From: Rhodococcus sp. X156
GTDB taxonomy: Bacteria; Actinomycetota; Actinomycetes; Mycobacteriales; Mycobacteriaceae
Reading direction: 5' to 3'
Length of the DNA: 64,000 nt
Assembly: GCF_004006015.1 (NCBI RefSeq)
Contig: NZ_CP034766.1
Span: 2,265,001-2,329,000 of the forward strand
The notes below the pieces were generated by a model. That model made no database searches. It saw nothing but the letters and a program-made list of their open reading frames with translations, and was not told the DNA's origin. Shown piece after piece: positions 1 to 11,118 of this stretch; within the stretch, counting starts at the first letter, position 1; every line of letters starts with the position of its first letter. The translations under genes were made by a program, and so were the position numbers.

Positions 1-473
1 ATCAGCGGCAGCTCGGTGGTCAGCAGGTCAGTGGCCGGCAGCCGCTCCACGCCGGGGACGGTGCGCAGCTGTTGCGGCAGGGGCCCGAGCTTGTCGAGCG
101 CGGCGGTCTCGGCAGCGACCAGCTCCGGGGTGACCCCCTTGCCGGCGTTGGCCACCGTGAGGAAGTCGTTCACGGCCTTGGTGGCCGCGTTGGTGAGCTG
201 CGGGATGCGCCCGCACACCACGAGGCGGTCCCCGACGGCAACGACGGTGGGCGGCACACCCGTGGCGGATGCAGCGGTGCTGGTCGGGCGCGTGGTGGTG
301 GGGCGCGCCGTGGTGGTGGTCGTCGCGGTGGCTGAGGTGGTGCCCCGGGCCACGGCCAGCGCGGGGTCGGGCTTCGCCTCGCCGTCCACCTGGCTGGTGC
401 AGGCCGCCCCGGCGCCGACCACGAGGAGCGCACCCACCAGAGCCGCCGTTGACCCCACTCGTGTCCTGCCCAT
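1..473 (-). CDS. Putative lipoprotein, 3' end outside window
   Basis: The gene reads leftward off the window edge, so the C-terminus is missing. Starting at ATG 473 the protein has a short basic start (MGRTR), a hydrophobic stretch and a lipobox ending GAGAAC, with the lipidated Cys at about residue 25. A threonine-rich linker (about residues 42-65) follows, then a folded segment containing VVCGRIPQL and a helical part rich in Ala, Asn and Thr. It is therefore predicted to be exported and anchored in the membrane. GTG 482, in frame, is an alternative start. I do not recognise the family. It is divergent from aceE. The Thr-rich linker is typical of actinobacterial surface lipoproteins. The partial state reflects only the window boundary. 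Confidence 0.7.
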   Translation of the reverse strand, partial: MGRTRVGSTAALVGALLVVGAGAACTSQVDGEAKPDPALAVARGTTSATATTTTTARPTTTRPTSTAASATGVPPTVVAVGDRLVVCGRIPQLTNAATKAVNDFLTVANAGKGVTPELVAAETAALDKLGPLPQQLRTVPGVERLPATDLLTTELPL

Positions 474-722
474 CAGTCCCACCCGCTCTGCTCGTTCGCC
501 GAATGCCCCAGGAGAGCAACGATGCTCGTGCCAGCACCCCCGCTCCGGCGAGGACGCTACCCGCTGGTAGGGATCCCCATCGCACCTTGACCACTACATG
601 CGGCACGATTGAGCATGGGACACACCGACTCCGTCGCTGCTGCCCCCGCCGTCCGCACCACGGACGCGTCCGGCACCGGGCTCACCCCAAGGCCCGTGCC
701 CACCCAGAGTGAGGAGCACACC

Positions 723-3536
<2,814 letters not shown>

Positions 3537-3569
3537 GCGGGTAGCTCCGCACTCTCCGAGGCCGTGCGA

Positions 3570-4244
3570 TCAGGAGCCGTAGCTCTCCTGGTGCACGGCC
3601 TCGCTGAGCGGGCGGCGGCTGCGCCAGCCGAAGCGCTCCAGGTCGGGCACCTCCTGGCGCCGGGCCACGTGGCCCACGCACAGCCAGCCGATGGGTCGCA
3701 CCGGCTCGGCCACCCCCACCAGCTCGGCGAGCACCTCCTCGTCGTAGAAGCTCACCCAGCCCACCCCGAGCCCCTCGGCCGTGGCGGCCAGCCACAGGTT
3801 CTGCACGGCCAGCACGGTGGAGAACAGGCCGGTGTCGGCCACGGTGTGCCGGCCCAGCACGTGCTGGCCGCCGCGGCTCTGGTCGTGGGTGACCACCACG
3901 CCCAACCCGCTCTCCTGGATGCCCTCCACCTTGATGGGGTCGAAGGTGGTGGCCCGCTCGGGCGGCAGCGTGGCAGCGAACTCCCGGCGCTTGGCGGCCA
4001 CGTGCTCGGCGAAGCGGTGCAGGGTCTGCGGCCGGCGCACCAGGACGAAGTCCCACGGCTGGGTCATGCCGACGCTGGGCGCGGCGTGCGCGGCGGTCAG
4101 CACCCGGTGCAGCACGTCCTCGGCCACCGCTTCTCCGGTGAACTCAGCCCGGACGTCCCGGCGCATCCGGATGGCGTCGTAGAGGGTGGTGGTGGGCTCG
4201 GCGCTGGGGGTGGACCCGGAGCTGTCGCGACGTTCGGCCGTCAT
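3570..4244 (-). CDS. bluB: 5,6-dimethylbenzimidazole synthase (BluB type nitroreductase fold)
   Basis: BluB enzymes cleave reduced FMN with oxygen to give 5,6-dimethylbenzimidazole, the lower ligand of cobalamin. The assignment rests on motifs that separate BluB from ordinary nitroreductases: RRDVRAEFTGE near residues 27-37, HAAPSVGMTQPWDF, AVQNLWLAATAEGLGVGWVS, and the final GWRSRRPLSEAV. The length (224 residues from ATG 4244) fits the family. GTG 4253 is an alternative start; neither has a clear SD. No other cobalamin gene lies nearby, so the gene is an orphan in this context. It is convergent with aceE and separated from the upstream lipoprotein gene by a strong terminator. A generic nitroreductase is the alternative, but the APSVG-QPW signature makes BluB clearly better. 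Confidence 0.87.
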   Translation of the reverse strand: MTAERRDSSGSTPSAEPTTTLYDAIRMRRDVRAEFTGEAVAEDVLHRVLTAAHAAPSVGMTQPWDFVLVRRPQTLHRFAEHVAAKRREFAATLPPERATTFDPIKVEGIQESGLGVVVTHDQSRGGQHVLGRHTVADTGLFSTVLAVQNLWLAATAEGLGVGWVSFYDEEVLAELVGVAEPVRPIGWLCVGHVARRQEVPDLERFGWRSRRPLSEAVHQESYGS

Positions 4245-4315
4245 CGGAGCCACGCTAGCCCAGCGCCCACACCCCGGTCACGGCGCTGCGCGCGCCGGTC
4301 AGCGGGAGTGACAGC

Positions 4316-4351
4316 ACTGCGCGCCCCGAGGAAGTCCTCGGGGCGCGCAGT
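4316..4351 (-). terminator. Hairpin downstream of the substrate-binding protein gene
   Basis: A perfect 17-bp inverted repeat (left arm ACTGCGCGCCCCGAGGA, 2-nt centre) follows the lipoprotein gene at 4403 and precedes bluB. It has no long U tract, as is usual for actinobacterial terminators. It probably stops minus-strand transcription before bluB. Confidence 0.75.
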
Positions 4352-4370
4352 GGAGGGCGTCAGCCCAGCC

Positions 4371-4418
4371 CTACTTCATCCAGGCCTTACTTCATCCAGG
4401 CCTTACTTCATCCAAGCC
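4371..4418 (-). repeat. Three 16-bp tandem copies duplicating the gene's 3' end and stop codon
   Basis: Three consecutive 16-bp units at 4371-4386, 4387-4402 and 4403-4418 differ by at most one base from their neighbour. On the minus strand each contains TGGATGAAGTA, so the last codons Trp-Met-Lys and the stop (TAA, TAA, TAG) occur three times in a row. Only the first copy is used by the lipoprotein gene. The block lies just before the terminator hairpin. Confidence 0.9.
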
Positions 4419-6013
4419 TTGTCGAACAGGATGATCCCGTCCAGGCTCGGCTTGAGGCCGTGCACCGAGGTCTGCCACGGGATCAGCGCGGCCTGCGTGC
4501 CCCAGGTGAGGAACGGCACGGTCTCGTTCATCAGCTTCTGGATCTCCGCGATGGCGGTGCGCTTGTCCGCGTCGGTGCTCGCCGACTTCACCTTCACCAG
4601 CGCGGCGTCCATGGCCGCGTTCTTGTAGCCCATGGAGTTGGTGTCGGAGTCACTGGCCAGGGTGCTGGCGAGGCGGATCTGCGGAGCCGCCTCCCACAGG
4701 CTGAACGACCCGCGGCTGATGTCGTAGTCGTTGTCGACGTAGATCCGCTTGGTCAGCTCGGTGACGTTGTTGGCGTAGCTGATCTCCACGGTGAACCCGA
4801 CGGCCTGCAGCATCGCCTGGACGGCGAGCGCCTGCGCCTGGGCCTTGGGCTCCATGAAGCCGGCGTAGGTGAGGCGACCGTCGTACCCGTCCTTCTTCGC
4901 CTCCTCGAGCAGCTGCTTGGCCTTCTCCGGGTCGTAGCCCAGCCCACGGACGTCGGTGTGCCAGCGCGACCACTCGGGGAAGAGGTCGGCGCCGGGCATG
5001 CCCTTGCCGGCGTACACCCGCTGGTCGATGGCCTCGGGGTTGACCGCGTAGGCCATCGCCTGGCGAATGCGCACGTCGGCGCCCGGGCGACCCGGACGGT
5101 GGTTGATCACGCCCACGTTGCCCAGCGCACCGGTGTCCACGAAGGCAGGCGCGTTCATCGCCGTGATCTGCTCGGTGGCCTCCGGGTTGCGCAGGTAGAT
5201 CATCTGCACGCCACCGGACTTGAAGGCGTCGACCTTGGCCTGCTCACCGGCGATGTTCACGAAGCGCAGCGTGCTGATGTTCGGCTCGCCACCCCAGTAA
5301 CCCGGGTTGGCCTTGAGGACCAGCTCGTTCTGCGGAGACAGCCGCTCGACGGTGTACGGACCTGCCCCGATCGGGGTGAACTTCCCGCTCTGCATCGAGC
5401 TGGGCGCCACGATGACGCCCGGCCCGGAGGACAGCATCGCCCAGAACTCCGGCCACGCCTCGGTGAGGGTGAACACCACGGTGCTGGGGGTGGGTGACTC
5501 CATCTTGGACACCCCGGTCTTGAACAGCTGGCTGTTCAGGCCCCGCTTGTCCAGGTACCGCTGGATGCTCCAGAGCACGGCCTGCCCGTTCAGGGGCGTG
5601 CCGTCGCTGAACGTCACGCCGTCGCGCAGGGTCAGCGTCCAGGTCTTCTGGTCCTCGCTGACGTCCACGGCCTTGGCCAGCTGCGGCTCGTACTTGTCCG
5701 TCTGGGCGTCGTAGCGCACCAGCAGGTCGTAGACCGCGGCCAGCTCGGTGCCGCCGGTGGATCCGGTCGCGTAGGTGACGAGCGGGTCCAGGGTGGACAC
5801 CGGGGCGTAGGTGGCATAGCTGAGCGTGCCGCCGCGGACCGGCTCGCCGCCGTCGCCCTGCTCACCGACGAGCCCGACCCGCACGGCAGGGCCGTCCTGG
5901 GCGGTCTTGTCGCCGCTGCTCTCGGTGCCGCCGGCGCACCCGGCGAGCAGCAGGCTGCCCACCACGGTGGCTGCAGCCATCCGGCTCCAGCGCGTCCTCG
6001 TCAGACGGGTCAT
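4403..6013 (-). CDS. Family 5 ABC transporter substrate-binding lipoprotein (peptide/nickel type)
   Basis: This is an extracytoplasmic solute receptor of the SBP_bac_5 family, which usually feeds oligopeptide, nickel or sugar importers. ATG 6013 gives 536 residues and is preceded by GGAGGAAC at ideal distance. The signal peptide ends in the lipobox LLAGC, so the protein should be lipid-anchored. Family text is clear: GGTLSYATYAPVSTLDPL after the linker, WTLTLRDGVTFSDGTPLNGQ, and the C-terminal region with VQAMLQAVGFTVEI. No permease or ATPase genes adjoin it, so it must use components encoded elsewhere. Substrate cannot be deduced. It is divergent from the FasR-like regulator at 6210. The 3' end is tandemly repeated just beyond the stop codon. 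Confidence 0.9.
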   Translation of the reverse strand: MTRLTRTRWSRMAAATVVGSLLLAGCAGGTESSGDKTAQDGPAVRVGLVGEQGDGGEPVRGGTLSYATYAPVSTLDPLVTYATGSTGGTELAAVYDLLVRYDAQTDKYEPQLAKAVDVSEDQKTWTLTLRDGVTFSDGTPLNGQAVLWSIQRYLDKRGLNSQLFKTGVSKMESPTPSTVVFTLTEAWPEFWAMLSSGPGVIVAPSSMQSGKFTPIGAGPYTVERLSPQNELVLKANPGYWGGEPNISTLRFVNIAGEQAKVDAFKSGGVQMIYLRNPEATEQITAMNAPAFVDTGALGNVGVINHRPGRPGADVRIRQAMAYAVNPEAIDQRVYAGKGMPGADLFPEWSRWHTDVRGLGYDPEKAKQLLEEAKKDGYDGRLTYAGFMEPKAQAQALAVQAMLQAVGFTVEISYANNVTELTKRIYVDNDYDISRGSFSLWEAAPQIRLASTLASDSDTNSMGYKNAAMDAALVKVKSASTDADKRTAIAEIQKLMNETVPFLTWGTQAALIPWQTSVHGLKPSLDGIILFDKAWMK

Positions 6014-6196
6014 CGATGTTCCTCCTCCAGACGTGCAGGACCGGTGCGCGACGCCTGGTGAGACGTGCATCACGCACCGGAGATTGCCGCAATCCTGGTG
6101 ATGCGGACCACACCTCGGCGGTTCGCCTCCCACTCACCGGAATGCGCCTGGGGTTGTGCCGCCCTCCCCTGCGCGCCGTTGCGCGTCGGCAGGCGC

Positions 6197-6202
6197 TACC
6201 TT
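6197..6202 (+). promoter_or_regulatory. Possible -10 element for a leaderless regulator mRNA
   Basis: TACCTT ends 7 nt before GTG 6210. This spacing would put transcription initiation at the start codon. No convincing -35 is visible. Confidence 0.35.
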
Positions 6203-6209
6203 GCCGAGG

Positions 6210-7397
6210 GTGTCCCCCTCCGCGTCCCGCCCCTCCGCGCCCCTGCCCAGCCGGCTGATCCGCAAGCTCGAGCTGTCCTCCGGCGAGTACTCGGTGCAGG
6301 CGATCGCGGCGATGCACGAGACGCTGCCCTTCTTCGAGGAGCTCGGCGCGGACGTCCGCGCCAGCGTGGCCCTGGTGGTGCAGACCGGCGTCACCAACTT
6401 CGTCCGCTGGCTGCGTGACCCCGACTCCGCGGTGCAGCTGACCACCCAGGCCTTCGGCGCGGTCCCCCCCGAGCTGATGAAGCAGGTCAGCCTGCGGCAG
6501 ACCGTGGACATGGTGCGCACCGCCACCGGGGTCTTCGAGCGCTACCTGCCCGCGCTGGCCTACGACGACGAGCAGCGGGTGGCCCTCACCGAGGCGGTGC
6601 TGCGCTACAGCCGGGAGATCGCCTTCTCCGCGGCCACCGTCTACGCCTCGGCGGCGGAGTCCCGGGGGGCCTGGGACGCGCGCCTGGAAGCCCTGGTGGT
6701 GGACGGGGTGGTGCGTGGCGACGCCGACGAGTCCTTGTTGTCCCGCGCGTCGGCGCTGGGCTGGGACCTCGGCTCGCTGGCCACCGTGCTGGTGGGCAAC
6801 CCGCCCGACGACGAGGGCCTGGCACTGGTGGGTGCGGTGCACGCCGCGGCCGCCGAGCACGGACGCAACGCCCTGGTCGGGGTGCAGGGCTCGCGGCTGG
6901 TGGTGATCGTGAGCGGCCGGCTGCAGCCCGCCCTGCTCGACGACCTCGCGGCCTGCTTCGCCGCAGGGCCGGTGGTGGTGGGCCCGACGTCGAGCTCGGT
7001 GGGGGCGGCGCACCGCAGCGCCCTGGAGGCGATGGCGGGGTTGCGCGCCGTCCCCGCCTGGCCCGCCGCACCGCGCCCGGTGCTCGCCGCCGACCTCCTG
7101 CCCGAGCGCGTGCTCGCCGGGGACCCCTACGCAGAGCGCGCCCTGCTGCAGGGCGTGGTGCACCCCCTGGACGAGGCCGGCGGGTCGCTGGCCAGCACCC
7201 TGCAGGCCTACCTGGAGGGGGGCGGCGCCATCGAGAGCTGCGCGCGGTCGTTGTTCGTCCACGCCAACACGGTGCGCTACCGACTGCGAAAAGTGGCAGA
7301 GATCACGCACCGCGAACCGAGCGTTCCGCGCGACGCGTACGTCCTGCGCGTTGCCCTGGCCGTCGGCCGACTCACCGAGTCTCGCCCCTCTGCCTAG
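6210..7397 (+). CDS. fasR: PucR-family transcriptional regulator, FasR-like
   Basis: The protein (395 residues from GTG 6210) has the architecture of the regulator that lies immediately upstream of fabD in Streptomyces (FasR) and of Rv2242 in M. tuberculosis. An N-terminal region starting around LIRKLELSSGEYSVQAIAAM is followed by a GGDEF-like middle segment and a C-terminal PucR helix-turn-helix with SLFVHANTVRYRLRKV. In Streptomyces coelicolor FasR activates the fatty-acid synthesis operon. Position and domain order make the same role likely here, with the inverted repeat at 7514-7532 as candidate target. An upstream in-frame ATG-less extension back to 6156 is possible but not conserved-looking. 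The GTG has almost no 5' leader if the TACCTT box is the -10. Confidence 0.85.
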   Translation: MSPSASRPSAPLPSRLIRKLELSSGEYSVQAIAAMHETLPFFEELGADVRASVALVVQTGVTNFVRWLRDPDSAVQLTTQAFGAVPPELMKQVSLRQTVDMVRTATGVFERYLPALAYDDEQRVALTEAVLRYSREIAFSAATVYASAAESRGAWDARLEALVVDGVVRGDADESLLSRASALGWDLGSLATVLVGNPPDDEGLALVGAVHAAAAEHGRNALVGVQGSRLVVIVSGRLQPALLDDLAACFAAGPVVVGPTSSSVGAAHRSALEAMAGLRAVPAWPAAPRPVLAADLLPERVLAGDPYAERALLQGVVHPLDEAGGSLASTLQAYLEGGGAIESCARSLFVHANTVRYRLRKVAEITHREPSVPRDAYVLRVALAVGRLTESRPSA

Positions 7398-7513
7398 CGA
7401 TTCATCCGCGCCCAGCCACGACGTCCGCGCACGTCAGCGACTCGCCCGCCCGCCAAGGACGCCCACTGCGGTTGCCCGCCCGGATGGCGCGGCACACCGA
7501 CCGCCCCGGGACC

Positions 7514-7532
7514 GTTGTAGGAATCCCACAAC
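7514..7532. promoter_or_regulatory. 19-bp inverted repeat before fabD, candidate FasR operator
   Basis: The arms GTTGTAGGA and TCCCACAAC flank a single central A, with one mismatch between arms. The element lies 62 bp before the fabD start, in the only sizeable gap of the operon and directly after the regulator gene. Assignment to FasR is inferred from position. Confidence 0.55.
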
Positions 7533-7593
7533 ACCGAGCCGCAGACTTGGTGCCCCAGAACGGGGACCTGCTGCACCCGGACCGTGTTTCCTG

Positions 7594-8517
7594 ATGTCCG
7601 TGATCGCCTTACTCGCACCCGGCCAGGGCTCGCAAGCTCCCGGCATGCTCGAACCGTGGCTGGCGCTGCCCGGCGCACCAGAGCGAGTGGCGGCGTGGTC
7701 GGCTGCCGCTGACCTCGACCTCGCCCGGCTGGGCACCACCGCGACCGCCGAGGAGATCACCGACACCGCGGTCACCCAGCCGCTGGTCGTGGCCCTCGCG
7801 CTGCTGGCCTACGAGGAGCTCGAGCGTCGTGGCGAGCTGCCCAGCGAGGTGCTGACCGCCGGACACTCCGTGGGTGAGCTGGCCGCCGCCGCCATCGCCG
7901 GGGTCTTCTCCCCCGACGACGCGGTCGCGCTGGCCGCCGTTCGCGGTGCGGCCATGGGGGCCGCCTGCGCCGCCGAGGCCACCGGCATGGCGGCCGTGCT
8001 CGGCGGCGACGCCGCGGAGGTCACCGCCCGCCTGGACGAGCTGGGCCTGGTCCCGGCCAACCAGAACGCCAAGGGCCAGGTGGTTGCCGCTGGACTGCTC
8101 ACCGCCCTGGACGCCCTCGAGGCCGACCCGCCGGCCAAGGCCCGGATCCGCCGGCTCAGCGTCGCCGGCGCCTTCCACACGCCCTACATGGCCTCCGCGC
8201 AGGACGCCGTCGCCGAGCGCGTCGCCGCCATCACCCCGCACGACCCGGTCCGCCCCCTGCTGTCCAACGCCGACGGCCAGGTGGTCCACAGTGGCCAGGA
8301 CGTGCTGCGACGACTGGTCACCCAGGTGACCAACCCGGTGCGCTGGGACGCGTGCATGGCCACCATGGCCGAGCTCGGCGCCACCGCCCTGGTGGAGCTG
8401 CCGCCGTCCGGGGCGCTGGTGGGCATGGCCAAGCGGGAGCTGCGCGGCACCCCGACCCTGGCCCTGAAGACCCCGGACGACCTCGCTGCGCTCACCGCCC
8501 TCGCGGTGACCCAGTGA
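7594..8517 (+). CDS. fabD: Malonyl-CoA:ACP malonyltransferase
   Basis: FabD loads malonate from CoA onto acyl carrier protein for chain elongation. The 307-residue protein begins with the typical LLAPGQGSQAPGML, has the nucleophile Ser92 in GHSVGE and the catalytic His195 in AFHTPYM. ATG 7594 is chosen; GTG 7600, two codons later, would match many homologues equally well, and neither has a clear SD. It is the first gene of the fatty-acid operon and overlaps fabH by GTGA, so the two are translationally coupled. The module is single and stand-alone, not part of a polyketide synthase. Confidence 0.96.
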   Translation: MSVIALLAPGQGSQAPGMLEPWLALPGAPERVAAWSAAADLDLARLGTTATAEEITDTAVTQPLVVALALLAYEELERRGELPSEVLTAGHSVGELAAAAIAGVFSPDDAVALAAVRGAAMGAACAAEATGMAAVLGGDAAEVTARLDELGLVPANQNAKGQVVAAGLLTALDALEADPPAKARIRRLSVAGAFHTPYMASAQDAVAERVAAITPHDPVRPLLSNADGQVVHSGQDVLRRLVTQVTNPVRWDACMATMAELGATALVELPPSGALVGMAKRELRGTPTLALKTPDDLAALTALAVTQ

Positions 8518-9503
8518 GCCCCGCGCTCCAGCTGGCGGCACCTGTCGTCGGAGCCCGCCTGCTGGGCGTCGGCAGCTACCAGCCGGCCCGCGTGGTCACC
8601 AACGACGAGCTGGCCCTGACCATCGACACCACCGACGAGTGGGTCCGCTCCCGCGTCGGCGTGGTCAGCAGGCACCTGGCCGACCCCGCCGAGCTGCTGG
8701 TCGACATGGCCACCTCCGCCGCCGCAGCGGCAATCGCTGATGCGGGCCTGGTGCCGGCCGACGTCGACACGGTCATCGTGGCCACCTGCACCATGCCCAC
8801 CTCGGTGCCCAACGCCGCCGCCCGCGTGGCCACCGGCCTGGGCGTCAACGGCATCGGCGCGTTCGACGTGAACGCCGCCTGCGCCGGGTTCACCTACGGC
8901 CTGGCCGTCGCCGCCGACCTGGTCCGCTCCGGCAGCGCCCGCACCGTCGTGGTGGTGGGCGCGGAGAAGTTCACCGACTGGGTCGACCCGCAGGACCGCT
9001 CCACCGCCATCATCTTCGCCGACGGAGCCGGTGCCGCCGTGATCGGCGCAGCCGACGCCGAGCACCCCGCCGGCATCGGTCCGGTGGTGTGGGGCAGCTC
9101 GGGCGACATGGCCGACGTGATCAGCATCCCCGACCGCACCGCGTTCCTGCAGCAGGAGGGCCAGACGGTCTTCCGCTGGGCCACCACCAAGATTGCGCCG
9201 GTGGCGCTGGCCGCCATCGAGCGCGCCGGGATCAAGCCGGGCGACATCGACGTGCTGATCCCCCACCAAGCCAACCTGCGCATCCTCGAGGCCATCGCCA
9301 AGGCCCTGCGCAAGGAGGGCGCGCGGGACGAGATGGTCCTCGCGCGCGACATCATCAGCTCGGGCAACACCTCGGCTGCATCTATACCCATGGCACTGGA
9401 CCACCTCCGCACGGAGGGGACGGTGCGCAGCGGCGACGTGGCCCTGCTCGTCGGCTTCGGCGCCGGACTGTGCTTCGCAGCCCAAGTTGTGCTGCTGCCA
9501 TGA
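8514..9503 (+). CDS. fabH: Beta-ketoacyl-ACP synthase III
   Basis: FabH starts fatty-acid synthesis by condensing an acyl-CoA primer with malonyl-ACP. The Cys-His-Asn triad is visible: Cys123 in NAACAGFTYG, His251 in IPHQANLRIL and Asn285 in SSGNTSAAS. The N-terminal substrate text TDEWVRSRVGVVSRH is standard and the length (329 residues) normal. GTG 8514 overlaps the fabD stop. The presence of fabH inside this operon resembles Streptomyces and Pseudonocardiales. In M. tuberculosis, as I recall, fabH lies elsewhere because a type I FAS provides primers. This is therefore a useful taxonomic hint, though it does not prove absence of FAS-I. Confidence 0.96.
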   Translation: MSPALQLAAPVVGARLLGVGSYQPARVVTNDELALTIDTTDEWVRSRVGVVSRHLADPAELLVDMATSAAAAAIADAGLVPADVDTVIVATCTMPTSVPNAAARVATGLGVNGIGAFDVNAACAGFTYGLAVAADLVRSGSARTVVVVGAEKFTDWVDPQDRSTAIIFADGAGAAVIGAADAEHPAGIGPVVWGSSGDMADVISIPDRTAFLQQEGQTVFRWATTKIAPVALAAIERAGIKPGDIDVLIPHQANLRILEAIAKALRKEGARDEMVLARDIISSGNTSAASIPMALDHLRTEGTVRSGDVALLVGFGAGLCFAAQVVLLP

Positions 9504-9543
9504 TCTTGCGGTTCTACCCAACACCAGAAGGGAATCACCACCT

Positions 9544-9783
9544 GTGAGCAACGAAGAGATCACCTCCGGCTTGGCCGAGATCATCGAGGAGGTCGTCGGC
9601 ATCGAGGCGTCCGAGGTGACCGTGGACAAGTCCTTCGTGGACGACCTGGACATCGACTCGCTGTCGATGGTCGAGATCGCGGTCCAGACCGAGGACAAGT
9701 ACGGCGTCAAGATCCCGGACGACGAGCTCGCCAACCTGAAGACGGTCGGCGACGCCGTGAACTACATCGCGAAGAACAAGTGA
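9544..9783 (+). CDS. acpP: Acyl carrier protein
   Basis: This 79-residue acidic protein carries growing acyl chains on a 4'-phosphopantetheine arm attached to Ser39 in the motif DLDIDSLSMVE. Helix I (EITSGLAEIIEEVVGI) and the C-terminal DELANLKTVGDAVNYI are typical. GTG 9544 follows a moderate SD (AAGGGA). It lacks the long C-terminal tail of mycobacterial AcpM, which carries very long mycolate precursors, so it looks like an ordinary housekeeping ACP. It lies 40 bp after fabH and overlaps fabF by GTGA. Confidence 0.96.
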   Translation: MSNEEITSGLAEIIEEVVGIEASEVTVDKSFVDDLDIDSLSMVEIAVQTEDKYGVKIPDDELANLKTVGDAVNYIAKNK

Positions 9784-11036
9784 CGTCTTTCTCCAGCACT
9801 CCCGGTGACGGCGCCCCCCAGGGGGTCGTCGTCACCGGGCTCGGTGCCACCACACCCCTGGGCGGGGACGTCGCCTCCACCTGGTCCGGCCTGCTCGAGG
9901 CCCGCAGCGGCATCGCGCCGATGCACCAGGAGTGGGTCACCAAGTTCGACCTGCCCGTCACCATCGCCGCCCAGCTCGCGGTGCAGCCCACCGAGATCCT
10001 CACCCGCGTCGAGGCTCGCCGCCTGGACCGCTGCCAGCAGCTCGCCGTGGTCGCCTCCCGCGAGGCCTGGGCTCACGCCGGTGCCCCCGAGGTCGACCCC
10101 GAGCGTCTCGCCGTGGTCGTCGGCACCGGCATCGGCGGCGCCAACACCCTGCTCGACCAGGACGACCTGCTGGAGGGCCACGGCCTCCGCAAGGTCTCCC
10201 CCCTCACCATCCCGATGCTCATGCCCAACGGTGCGGCCGCAGCGGTCGGCCTGGAGCGCGGCGCCCGCGCCGGCGTGCACGCCCCGGTCTCCGCCTGCGC
10301 CTCCGGCGCCGAGGCGCTGGCCTGGGGCTGGCGGATGATCATGACCGGCGAGGCCGACGTGGTCATCGCCGGCGGCACCGAGTCGTGCATCGCCGCCATC
10401 CCGTTCGCCGGCTTCTCCCAGATGCGCGCGATGAGCACCCGCAACGACGACCCGACCGGGGCCTCGCGGCCCTTCGACGTCGACCGCGACGGCTTCGTCC
10501 TCGGCGAGGGCGCCGGCATCGTGGTGCTGGAGCGGGCCGAGTTCGCCGCTGCCCGCGGCGCGACCATCCTCGGGCGGCTGGCTGGCGTCGGCACCACCTC
10601 CGACGCCTTCCACATCACCGCCTCCCCGCCGGATGGCGAGGGCCAGTCCCGCGCCATGCGCAAGGCGCTCGCCACCGCTGGCATCTCCGCCGCCGACGTG
10701 GGCCACGTCAACGCGCACGCCACGTCCACCCCGATCGGCGACGCCGCCGAGGCGGCATCGATCCGCGGTGCCATCGGCGAGCACGCCGCGGTCACCGCCC
10801 CCAAGTCGTCGCTGGGCCACCTGCTCGGCGCGGCCGGTGCGGTGGAGTCCATCGTCACGGTGCTCTCGATCCGCGAGGGGGTCATCCCGCCGACTGCCAA
10901 CCTGCACAACCAGGACCCGGCCATCGATCTCGACGTGGTCACGGGGTCGCCGCGCAAGGTGACCATCGACGCGGCGATCAACAACTCCTTCGGGTTCGGC
11001 GGGCACAACGTCGCGCTCGCCTTCACCCGCGTCTGA
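9780..11036 (+). CDS. fabF: Beta-ketoacyl-ACP synthase II
   Basis: FabF elongates acyl-ACP by decarboxylative Claisen condensation with malonyl-ACP. The Cys-His-His triad is Cys173 (VSACASGAEAL), His313 (NAHATSTPIGD) and His347 (SSLGHLLGAAGA). The length is 418 residues. GTG 9780 overlaps the acpP stop codon. In mycobacteria this position holds the kasA-kasB pair; here there is a single KAS gene, so either only one elongation enzyme is used or a second is elsewhere. The mycolate-specific role of KasA cannot be told from sequence motifs alone, so the general name is used. Confidence 0.95.
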   Translation: MTSFSSTPGDGAPQGVVVTGLGATTPLGGDVASTWSGLLEARSGIAPMHQEWVTKFDLPVTIAAQLAVQPTEILTRVEARRLDRCQQLAVVASREAWAHAGAPEVDPERLAVVVGTGIGGANTLLDQDDLLEGHGLRKVSPLTIPMLMPNGAAAAVGLERGARAGVHAPVSACASGAEALAWGWRMIMTGEADVVIAGGTESCIAAIPFAGFSQMRAMSTRNDDPTGASRPFDVDRDGFVLGEGAGIVVLERAEFAAARGATILGRLAGVGTTSDAFHITASPPDGEGQSRAMRKALATAGISAADVGHVNAHATSTPIGDAAEAASIRGAIGEHAAVTAPKSSLGHLLGAAGAVESIVTVLSIREGVIPPTANLHNQDPAIDLDVVTGSPRKVTIDAAINNSFGFGGHNVALAFTRV

Positions 11037-11118
11037 CCAGCTCTGTGAACCTCTCTCTCCCGAACTGAGAGTCCGACCCGACCTGGGCCTGGCTCCCGCT
11101 GTCTGCCCAGGAGCACCC

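Noticed and set aside
587-615. TTGACC as -35 of the aceE promoter
   Set aside because: No acceptable -10 lies 16-19 bp downstream, so I do not list it.
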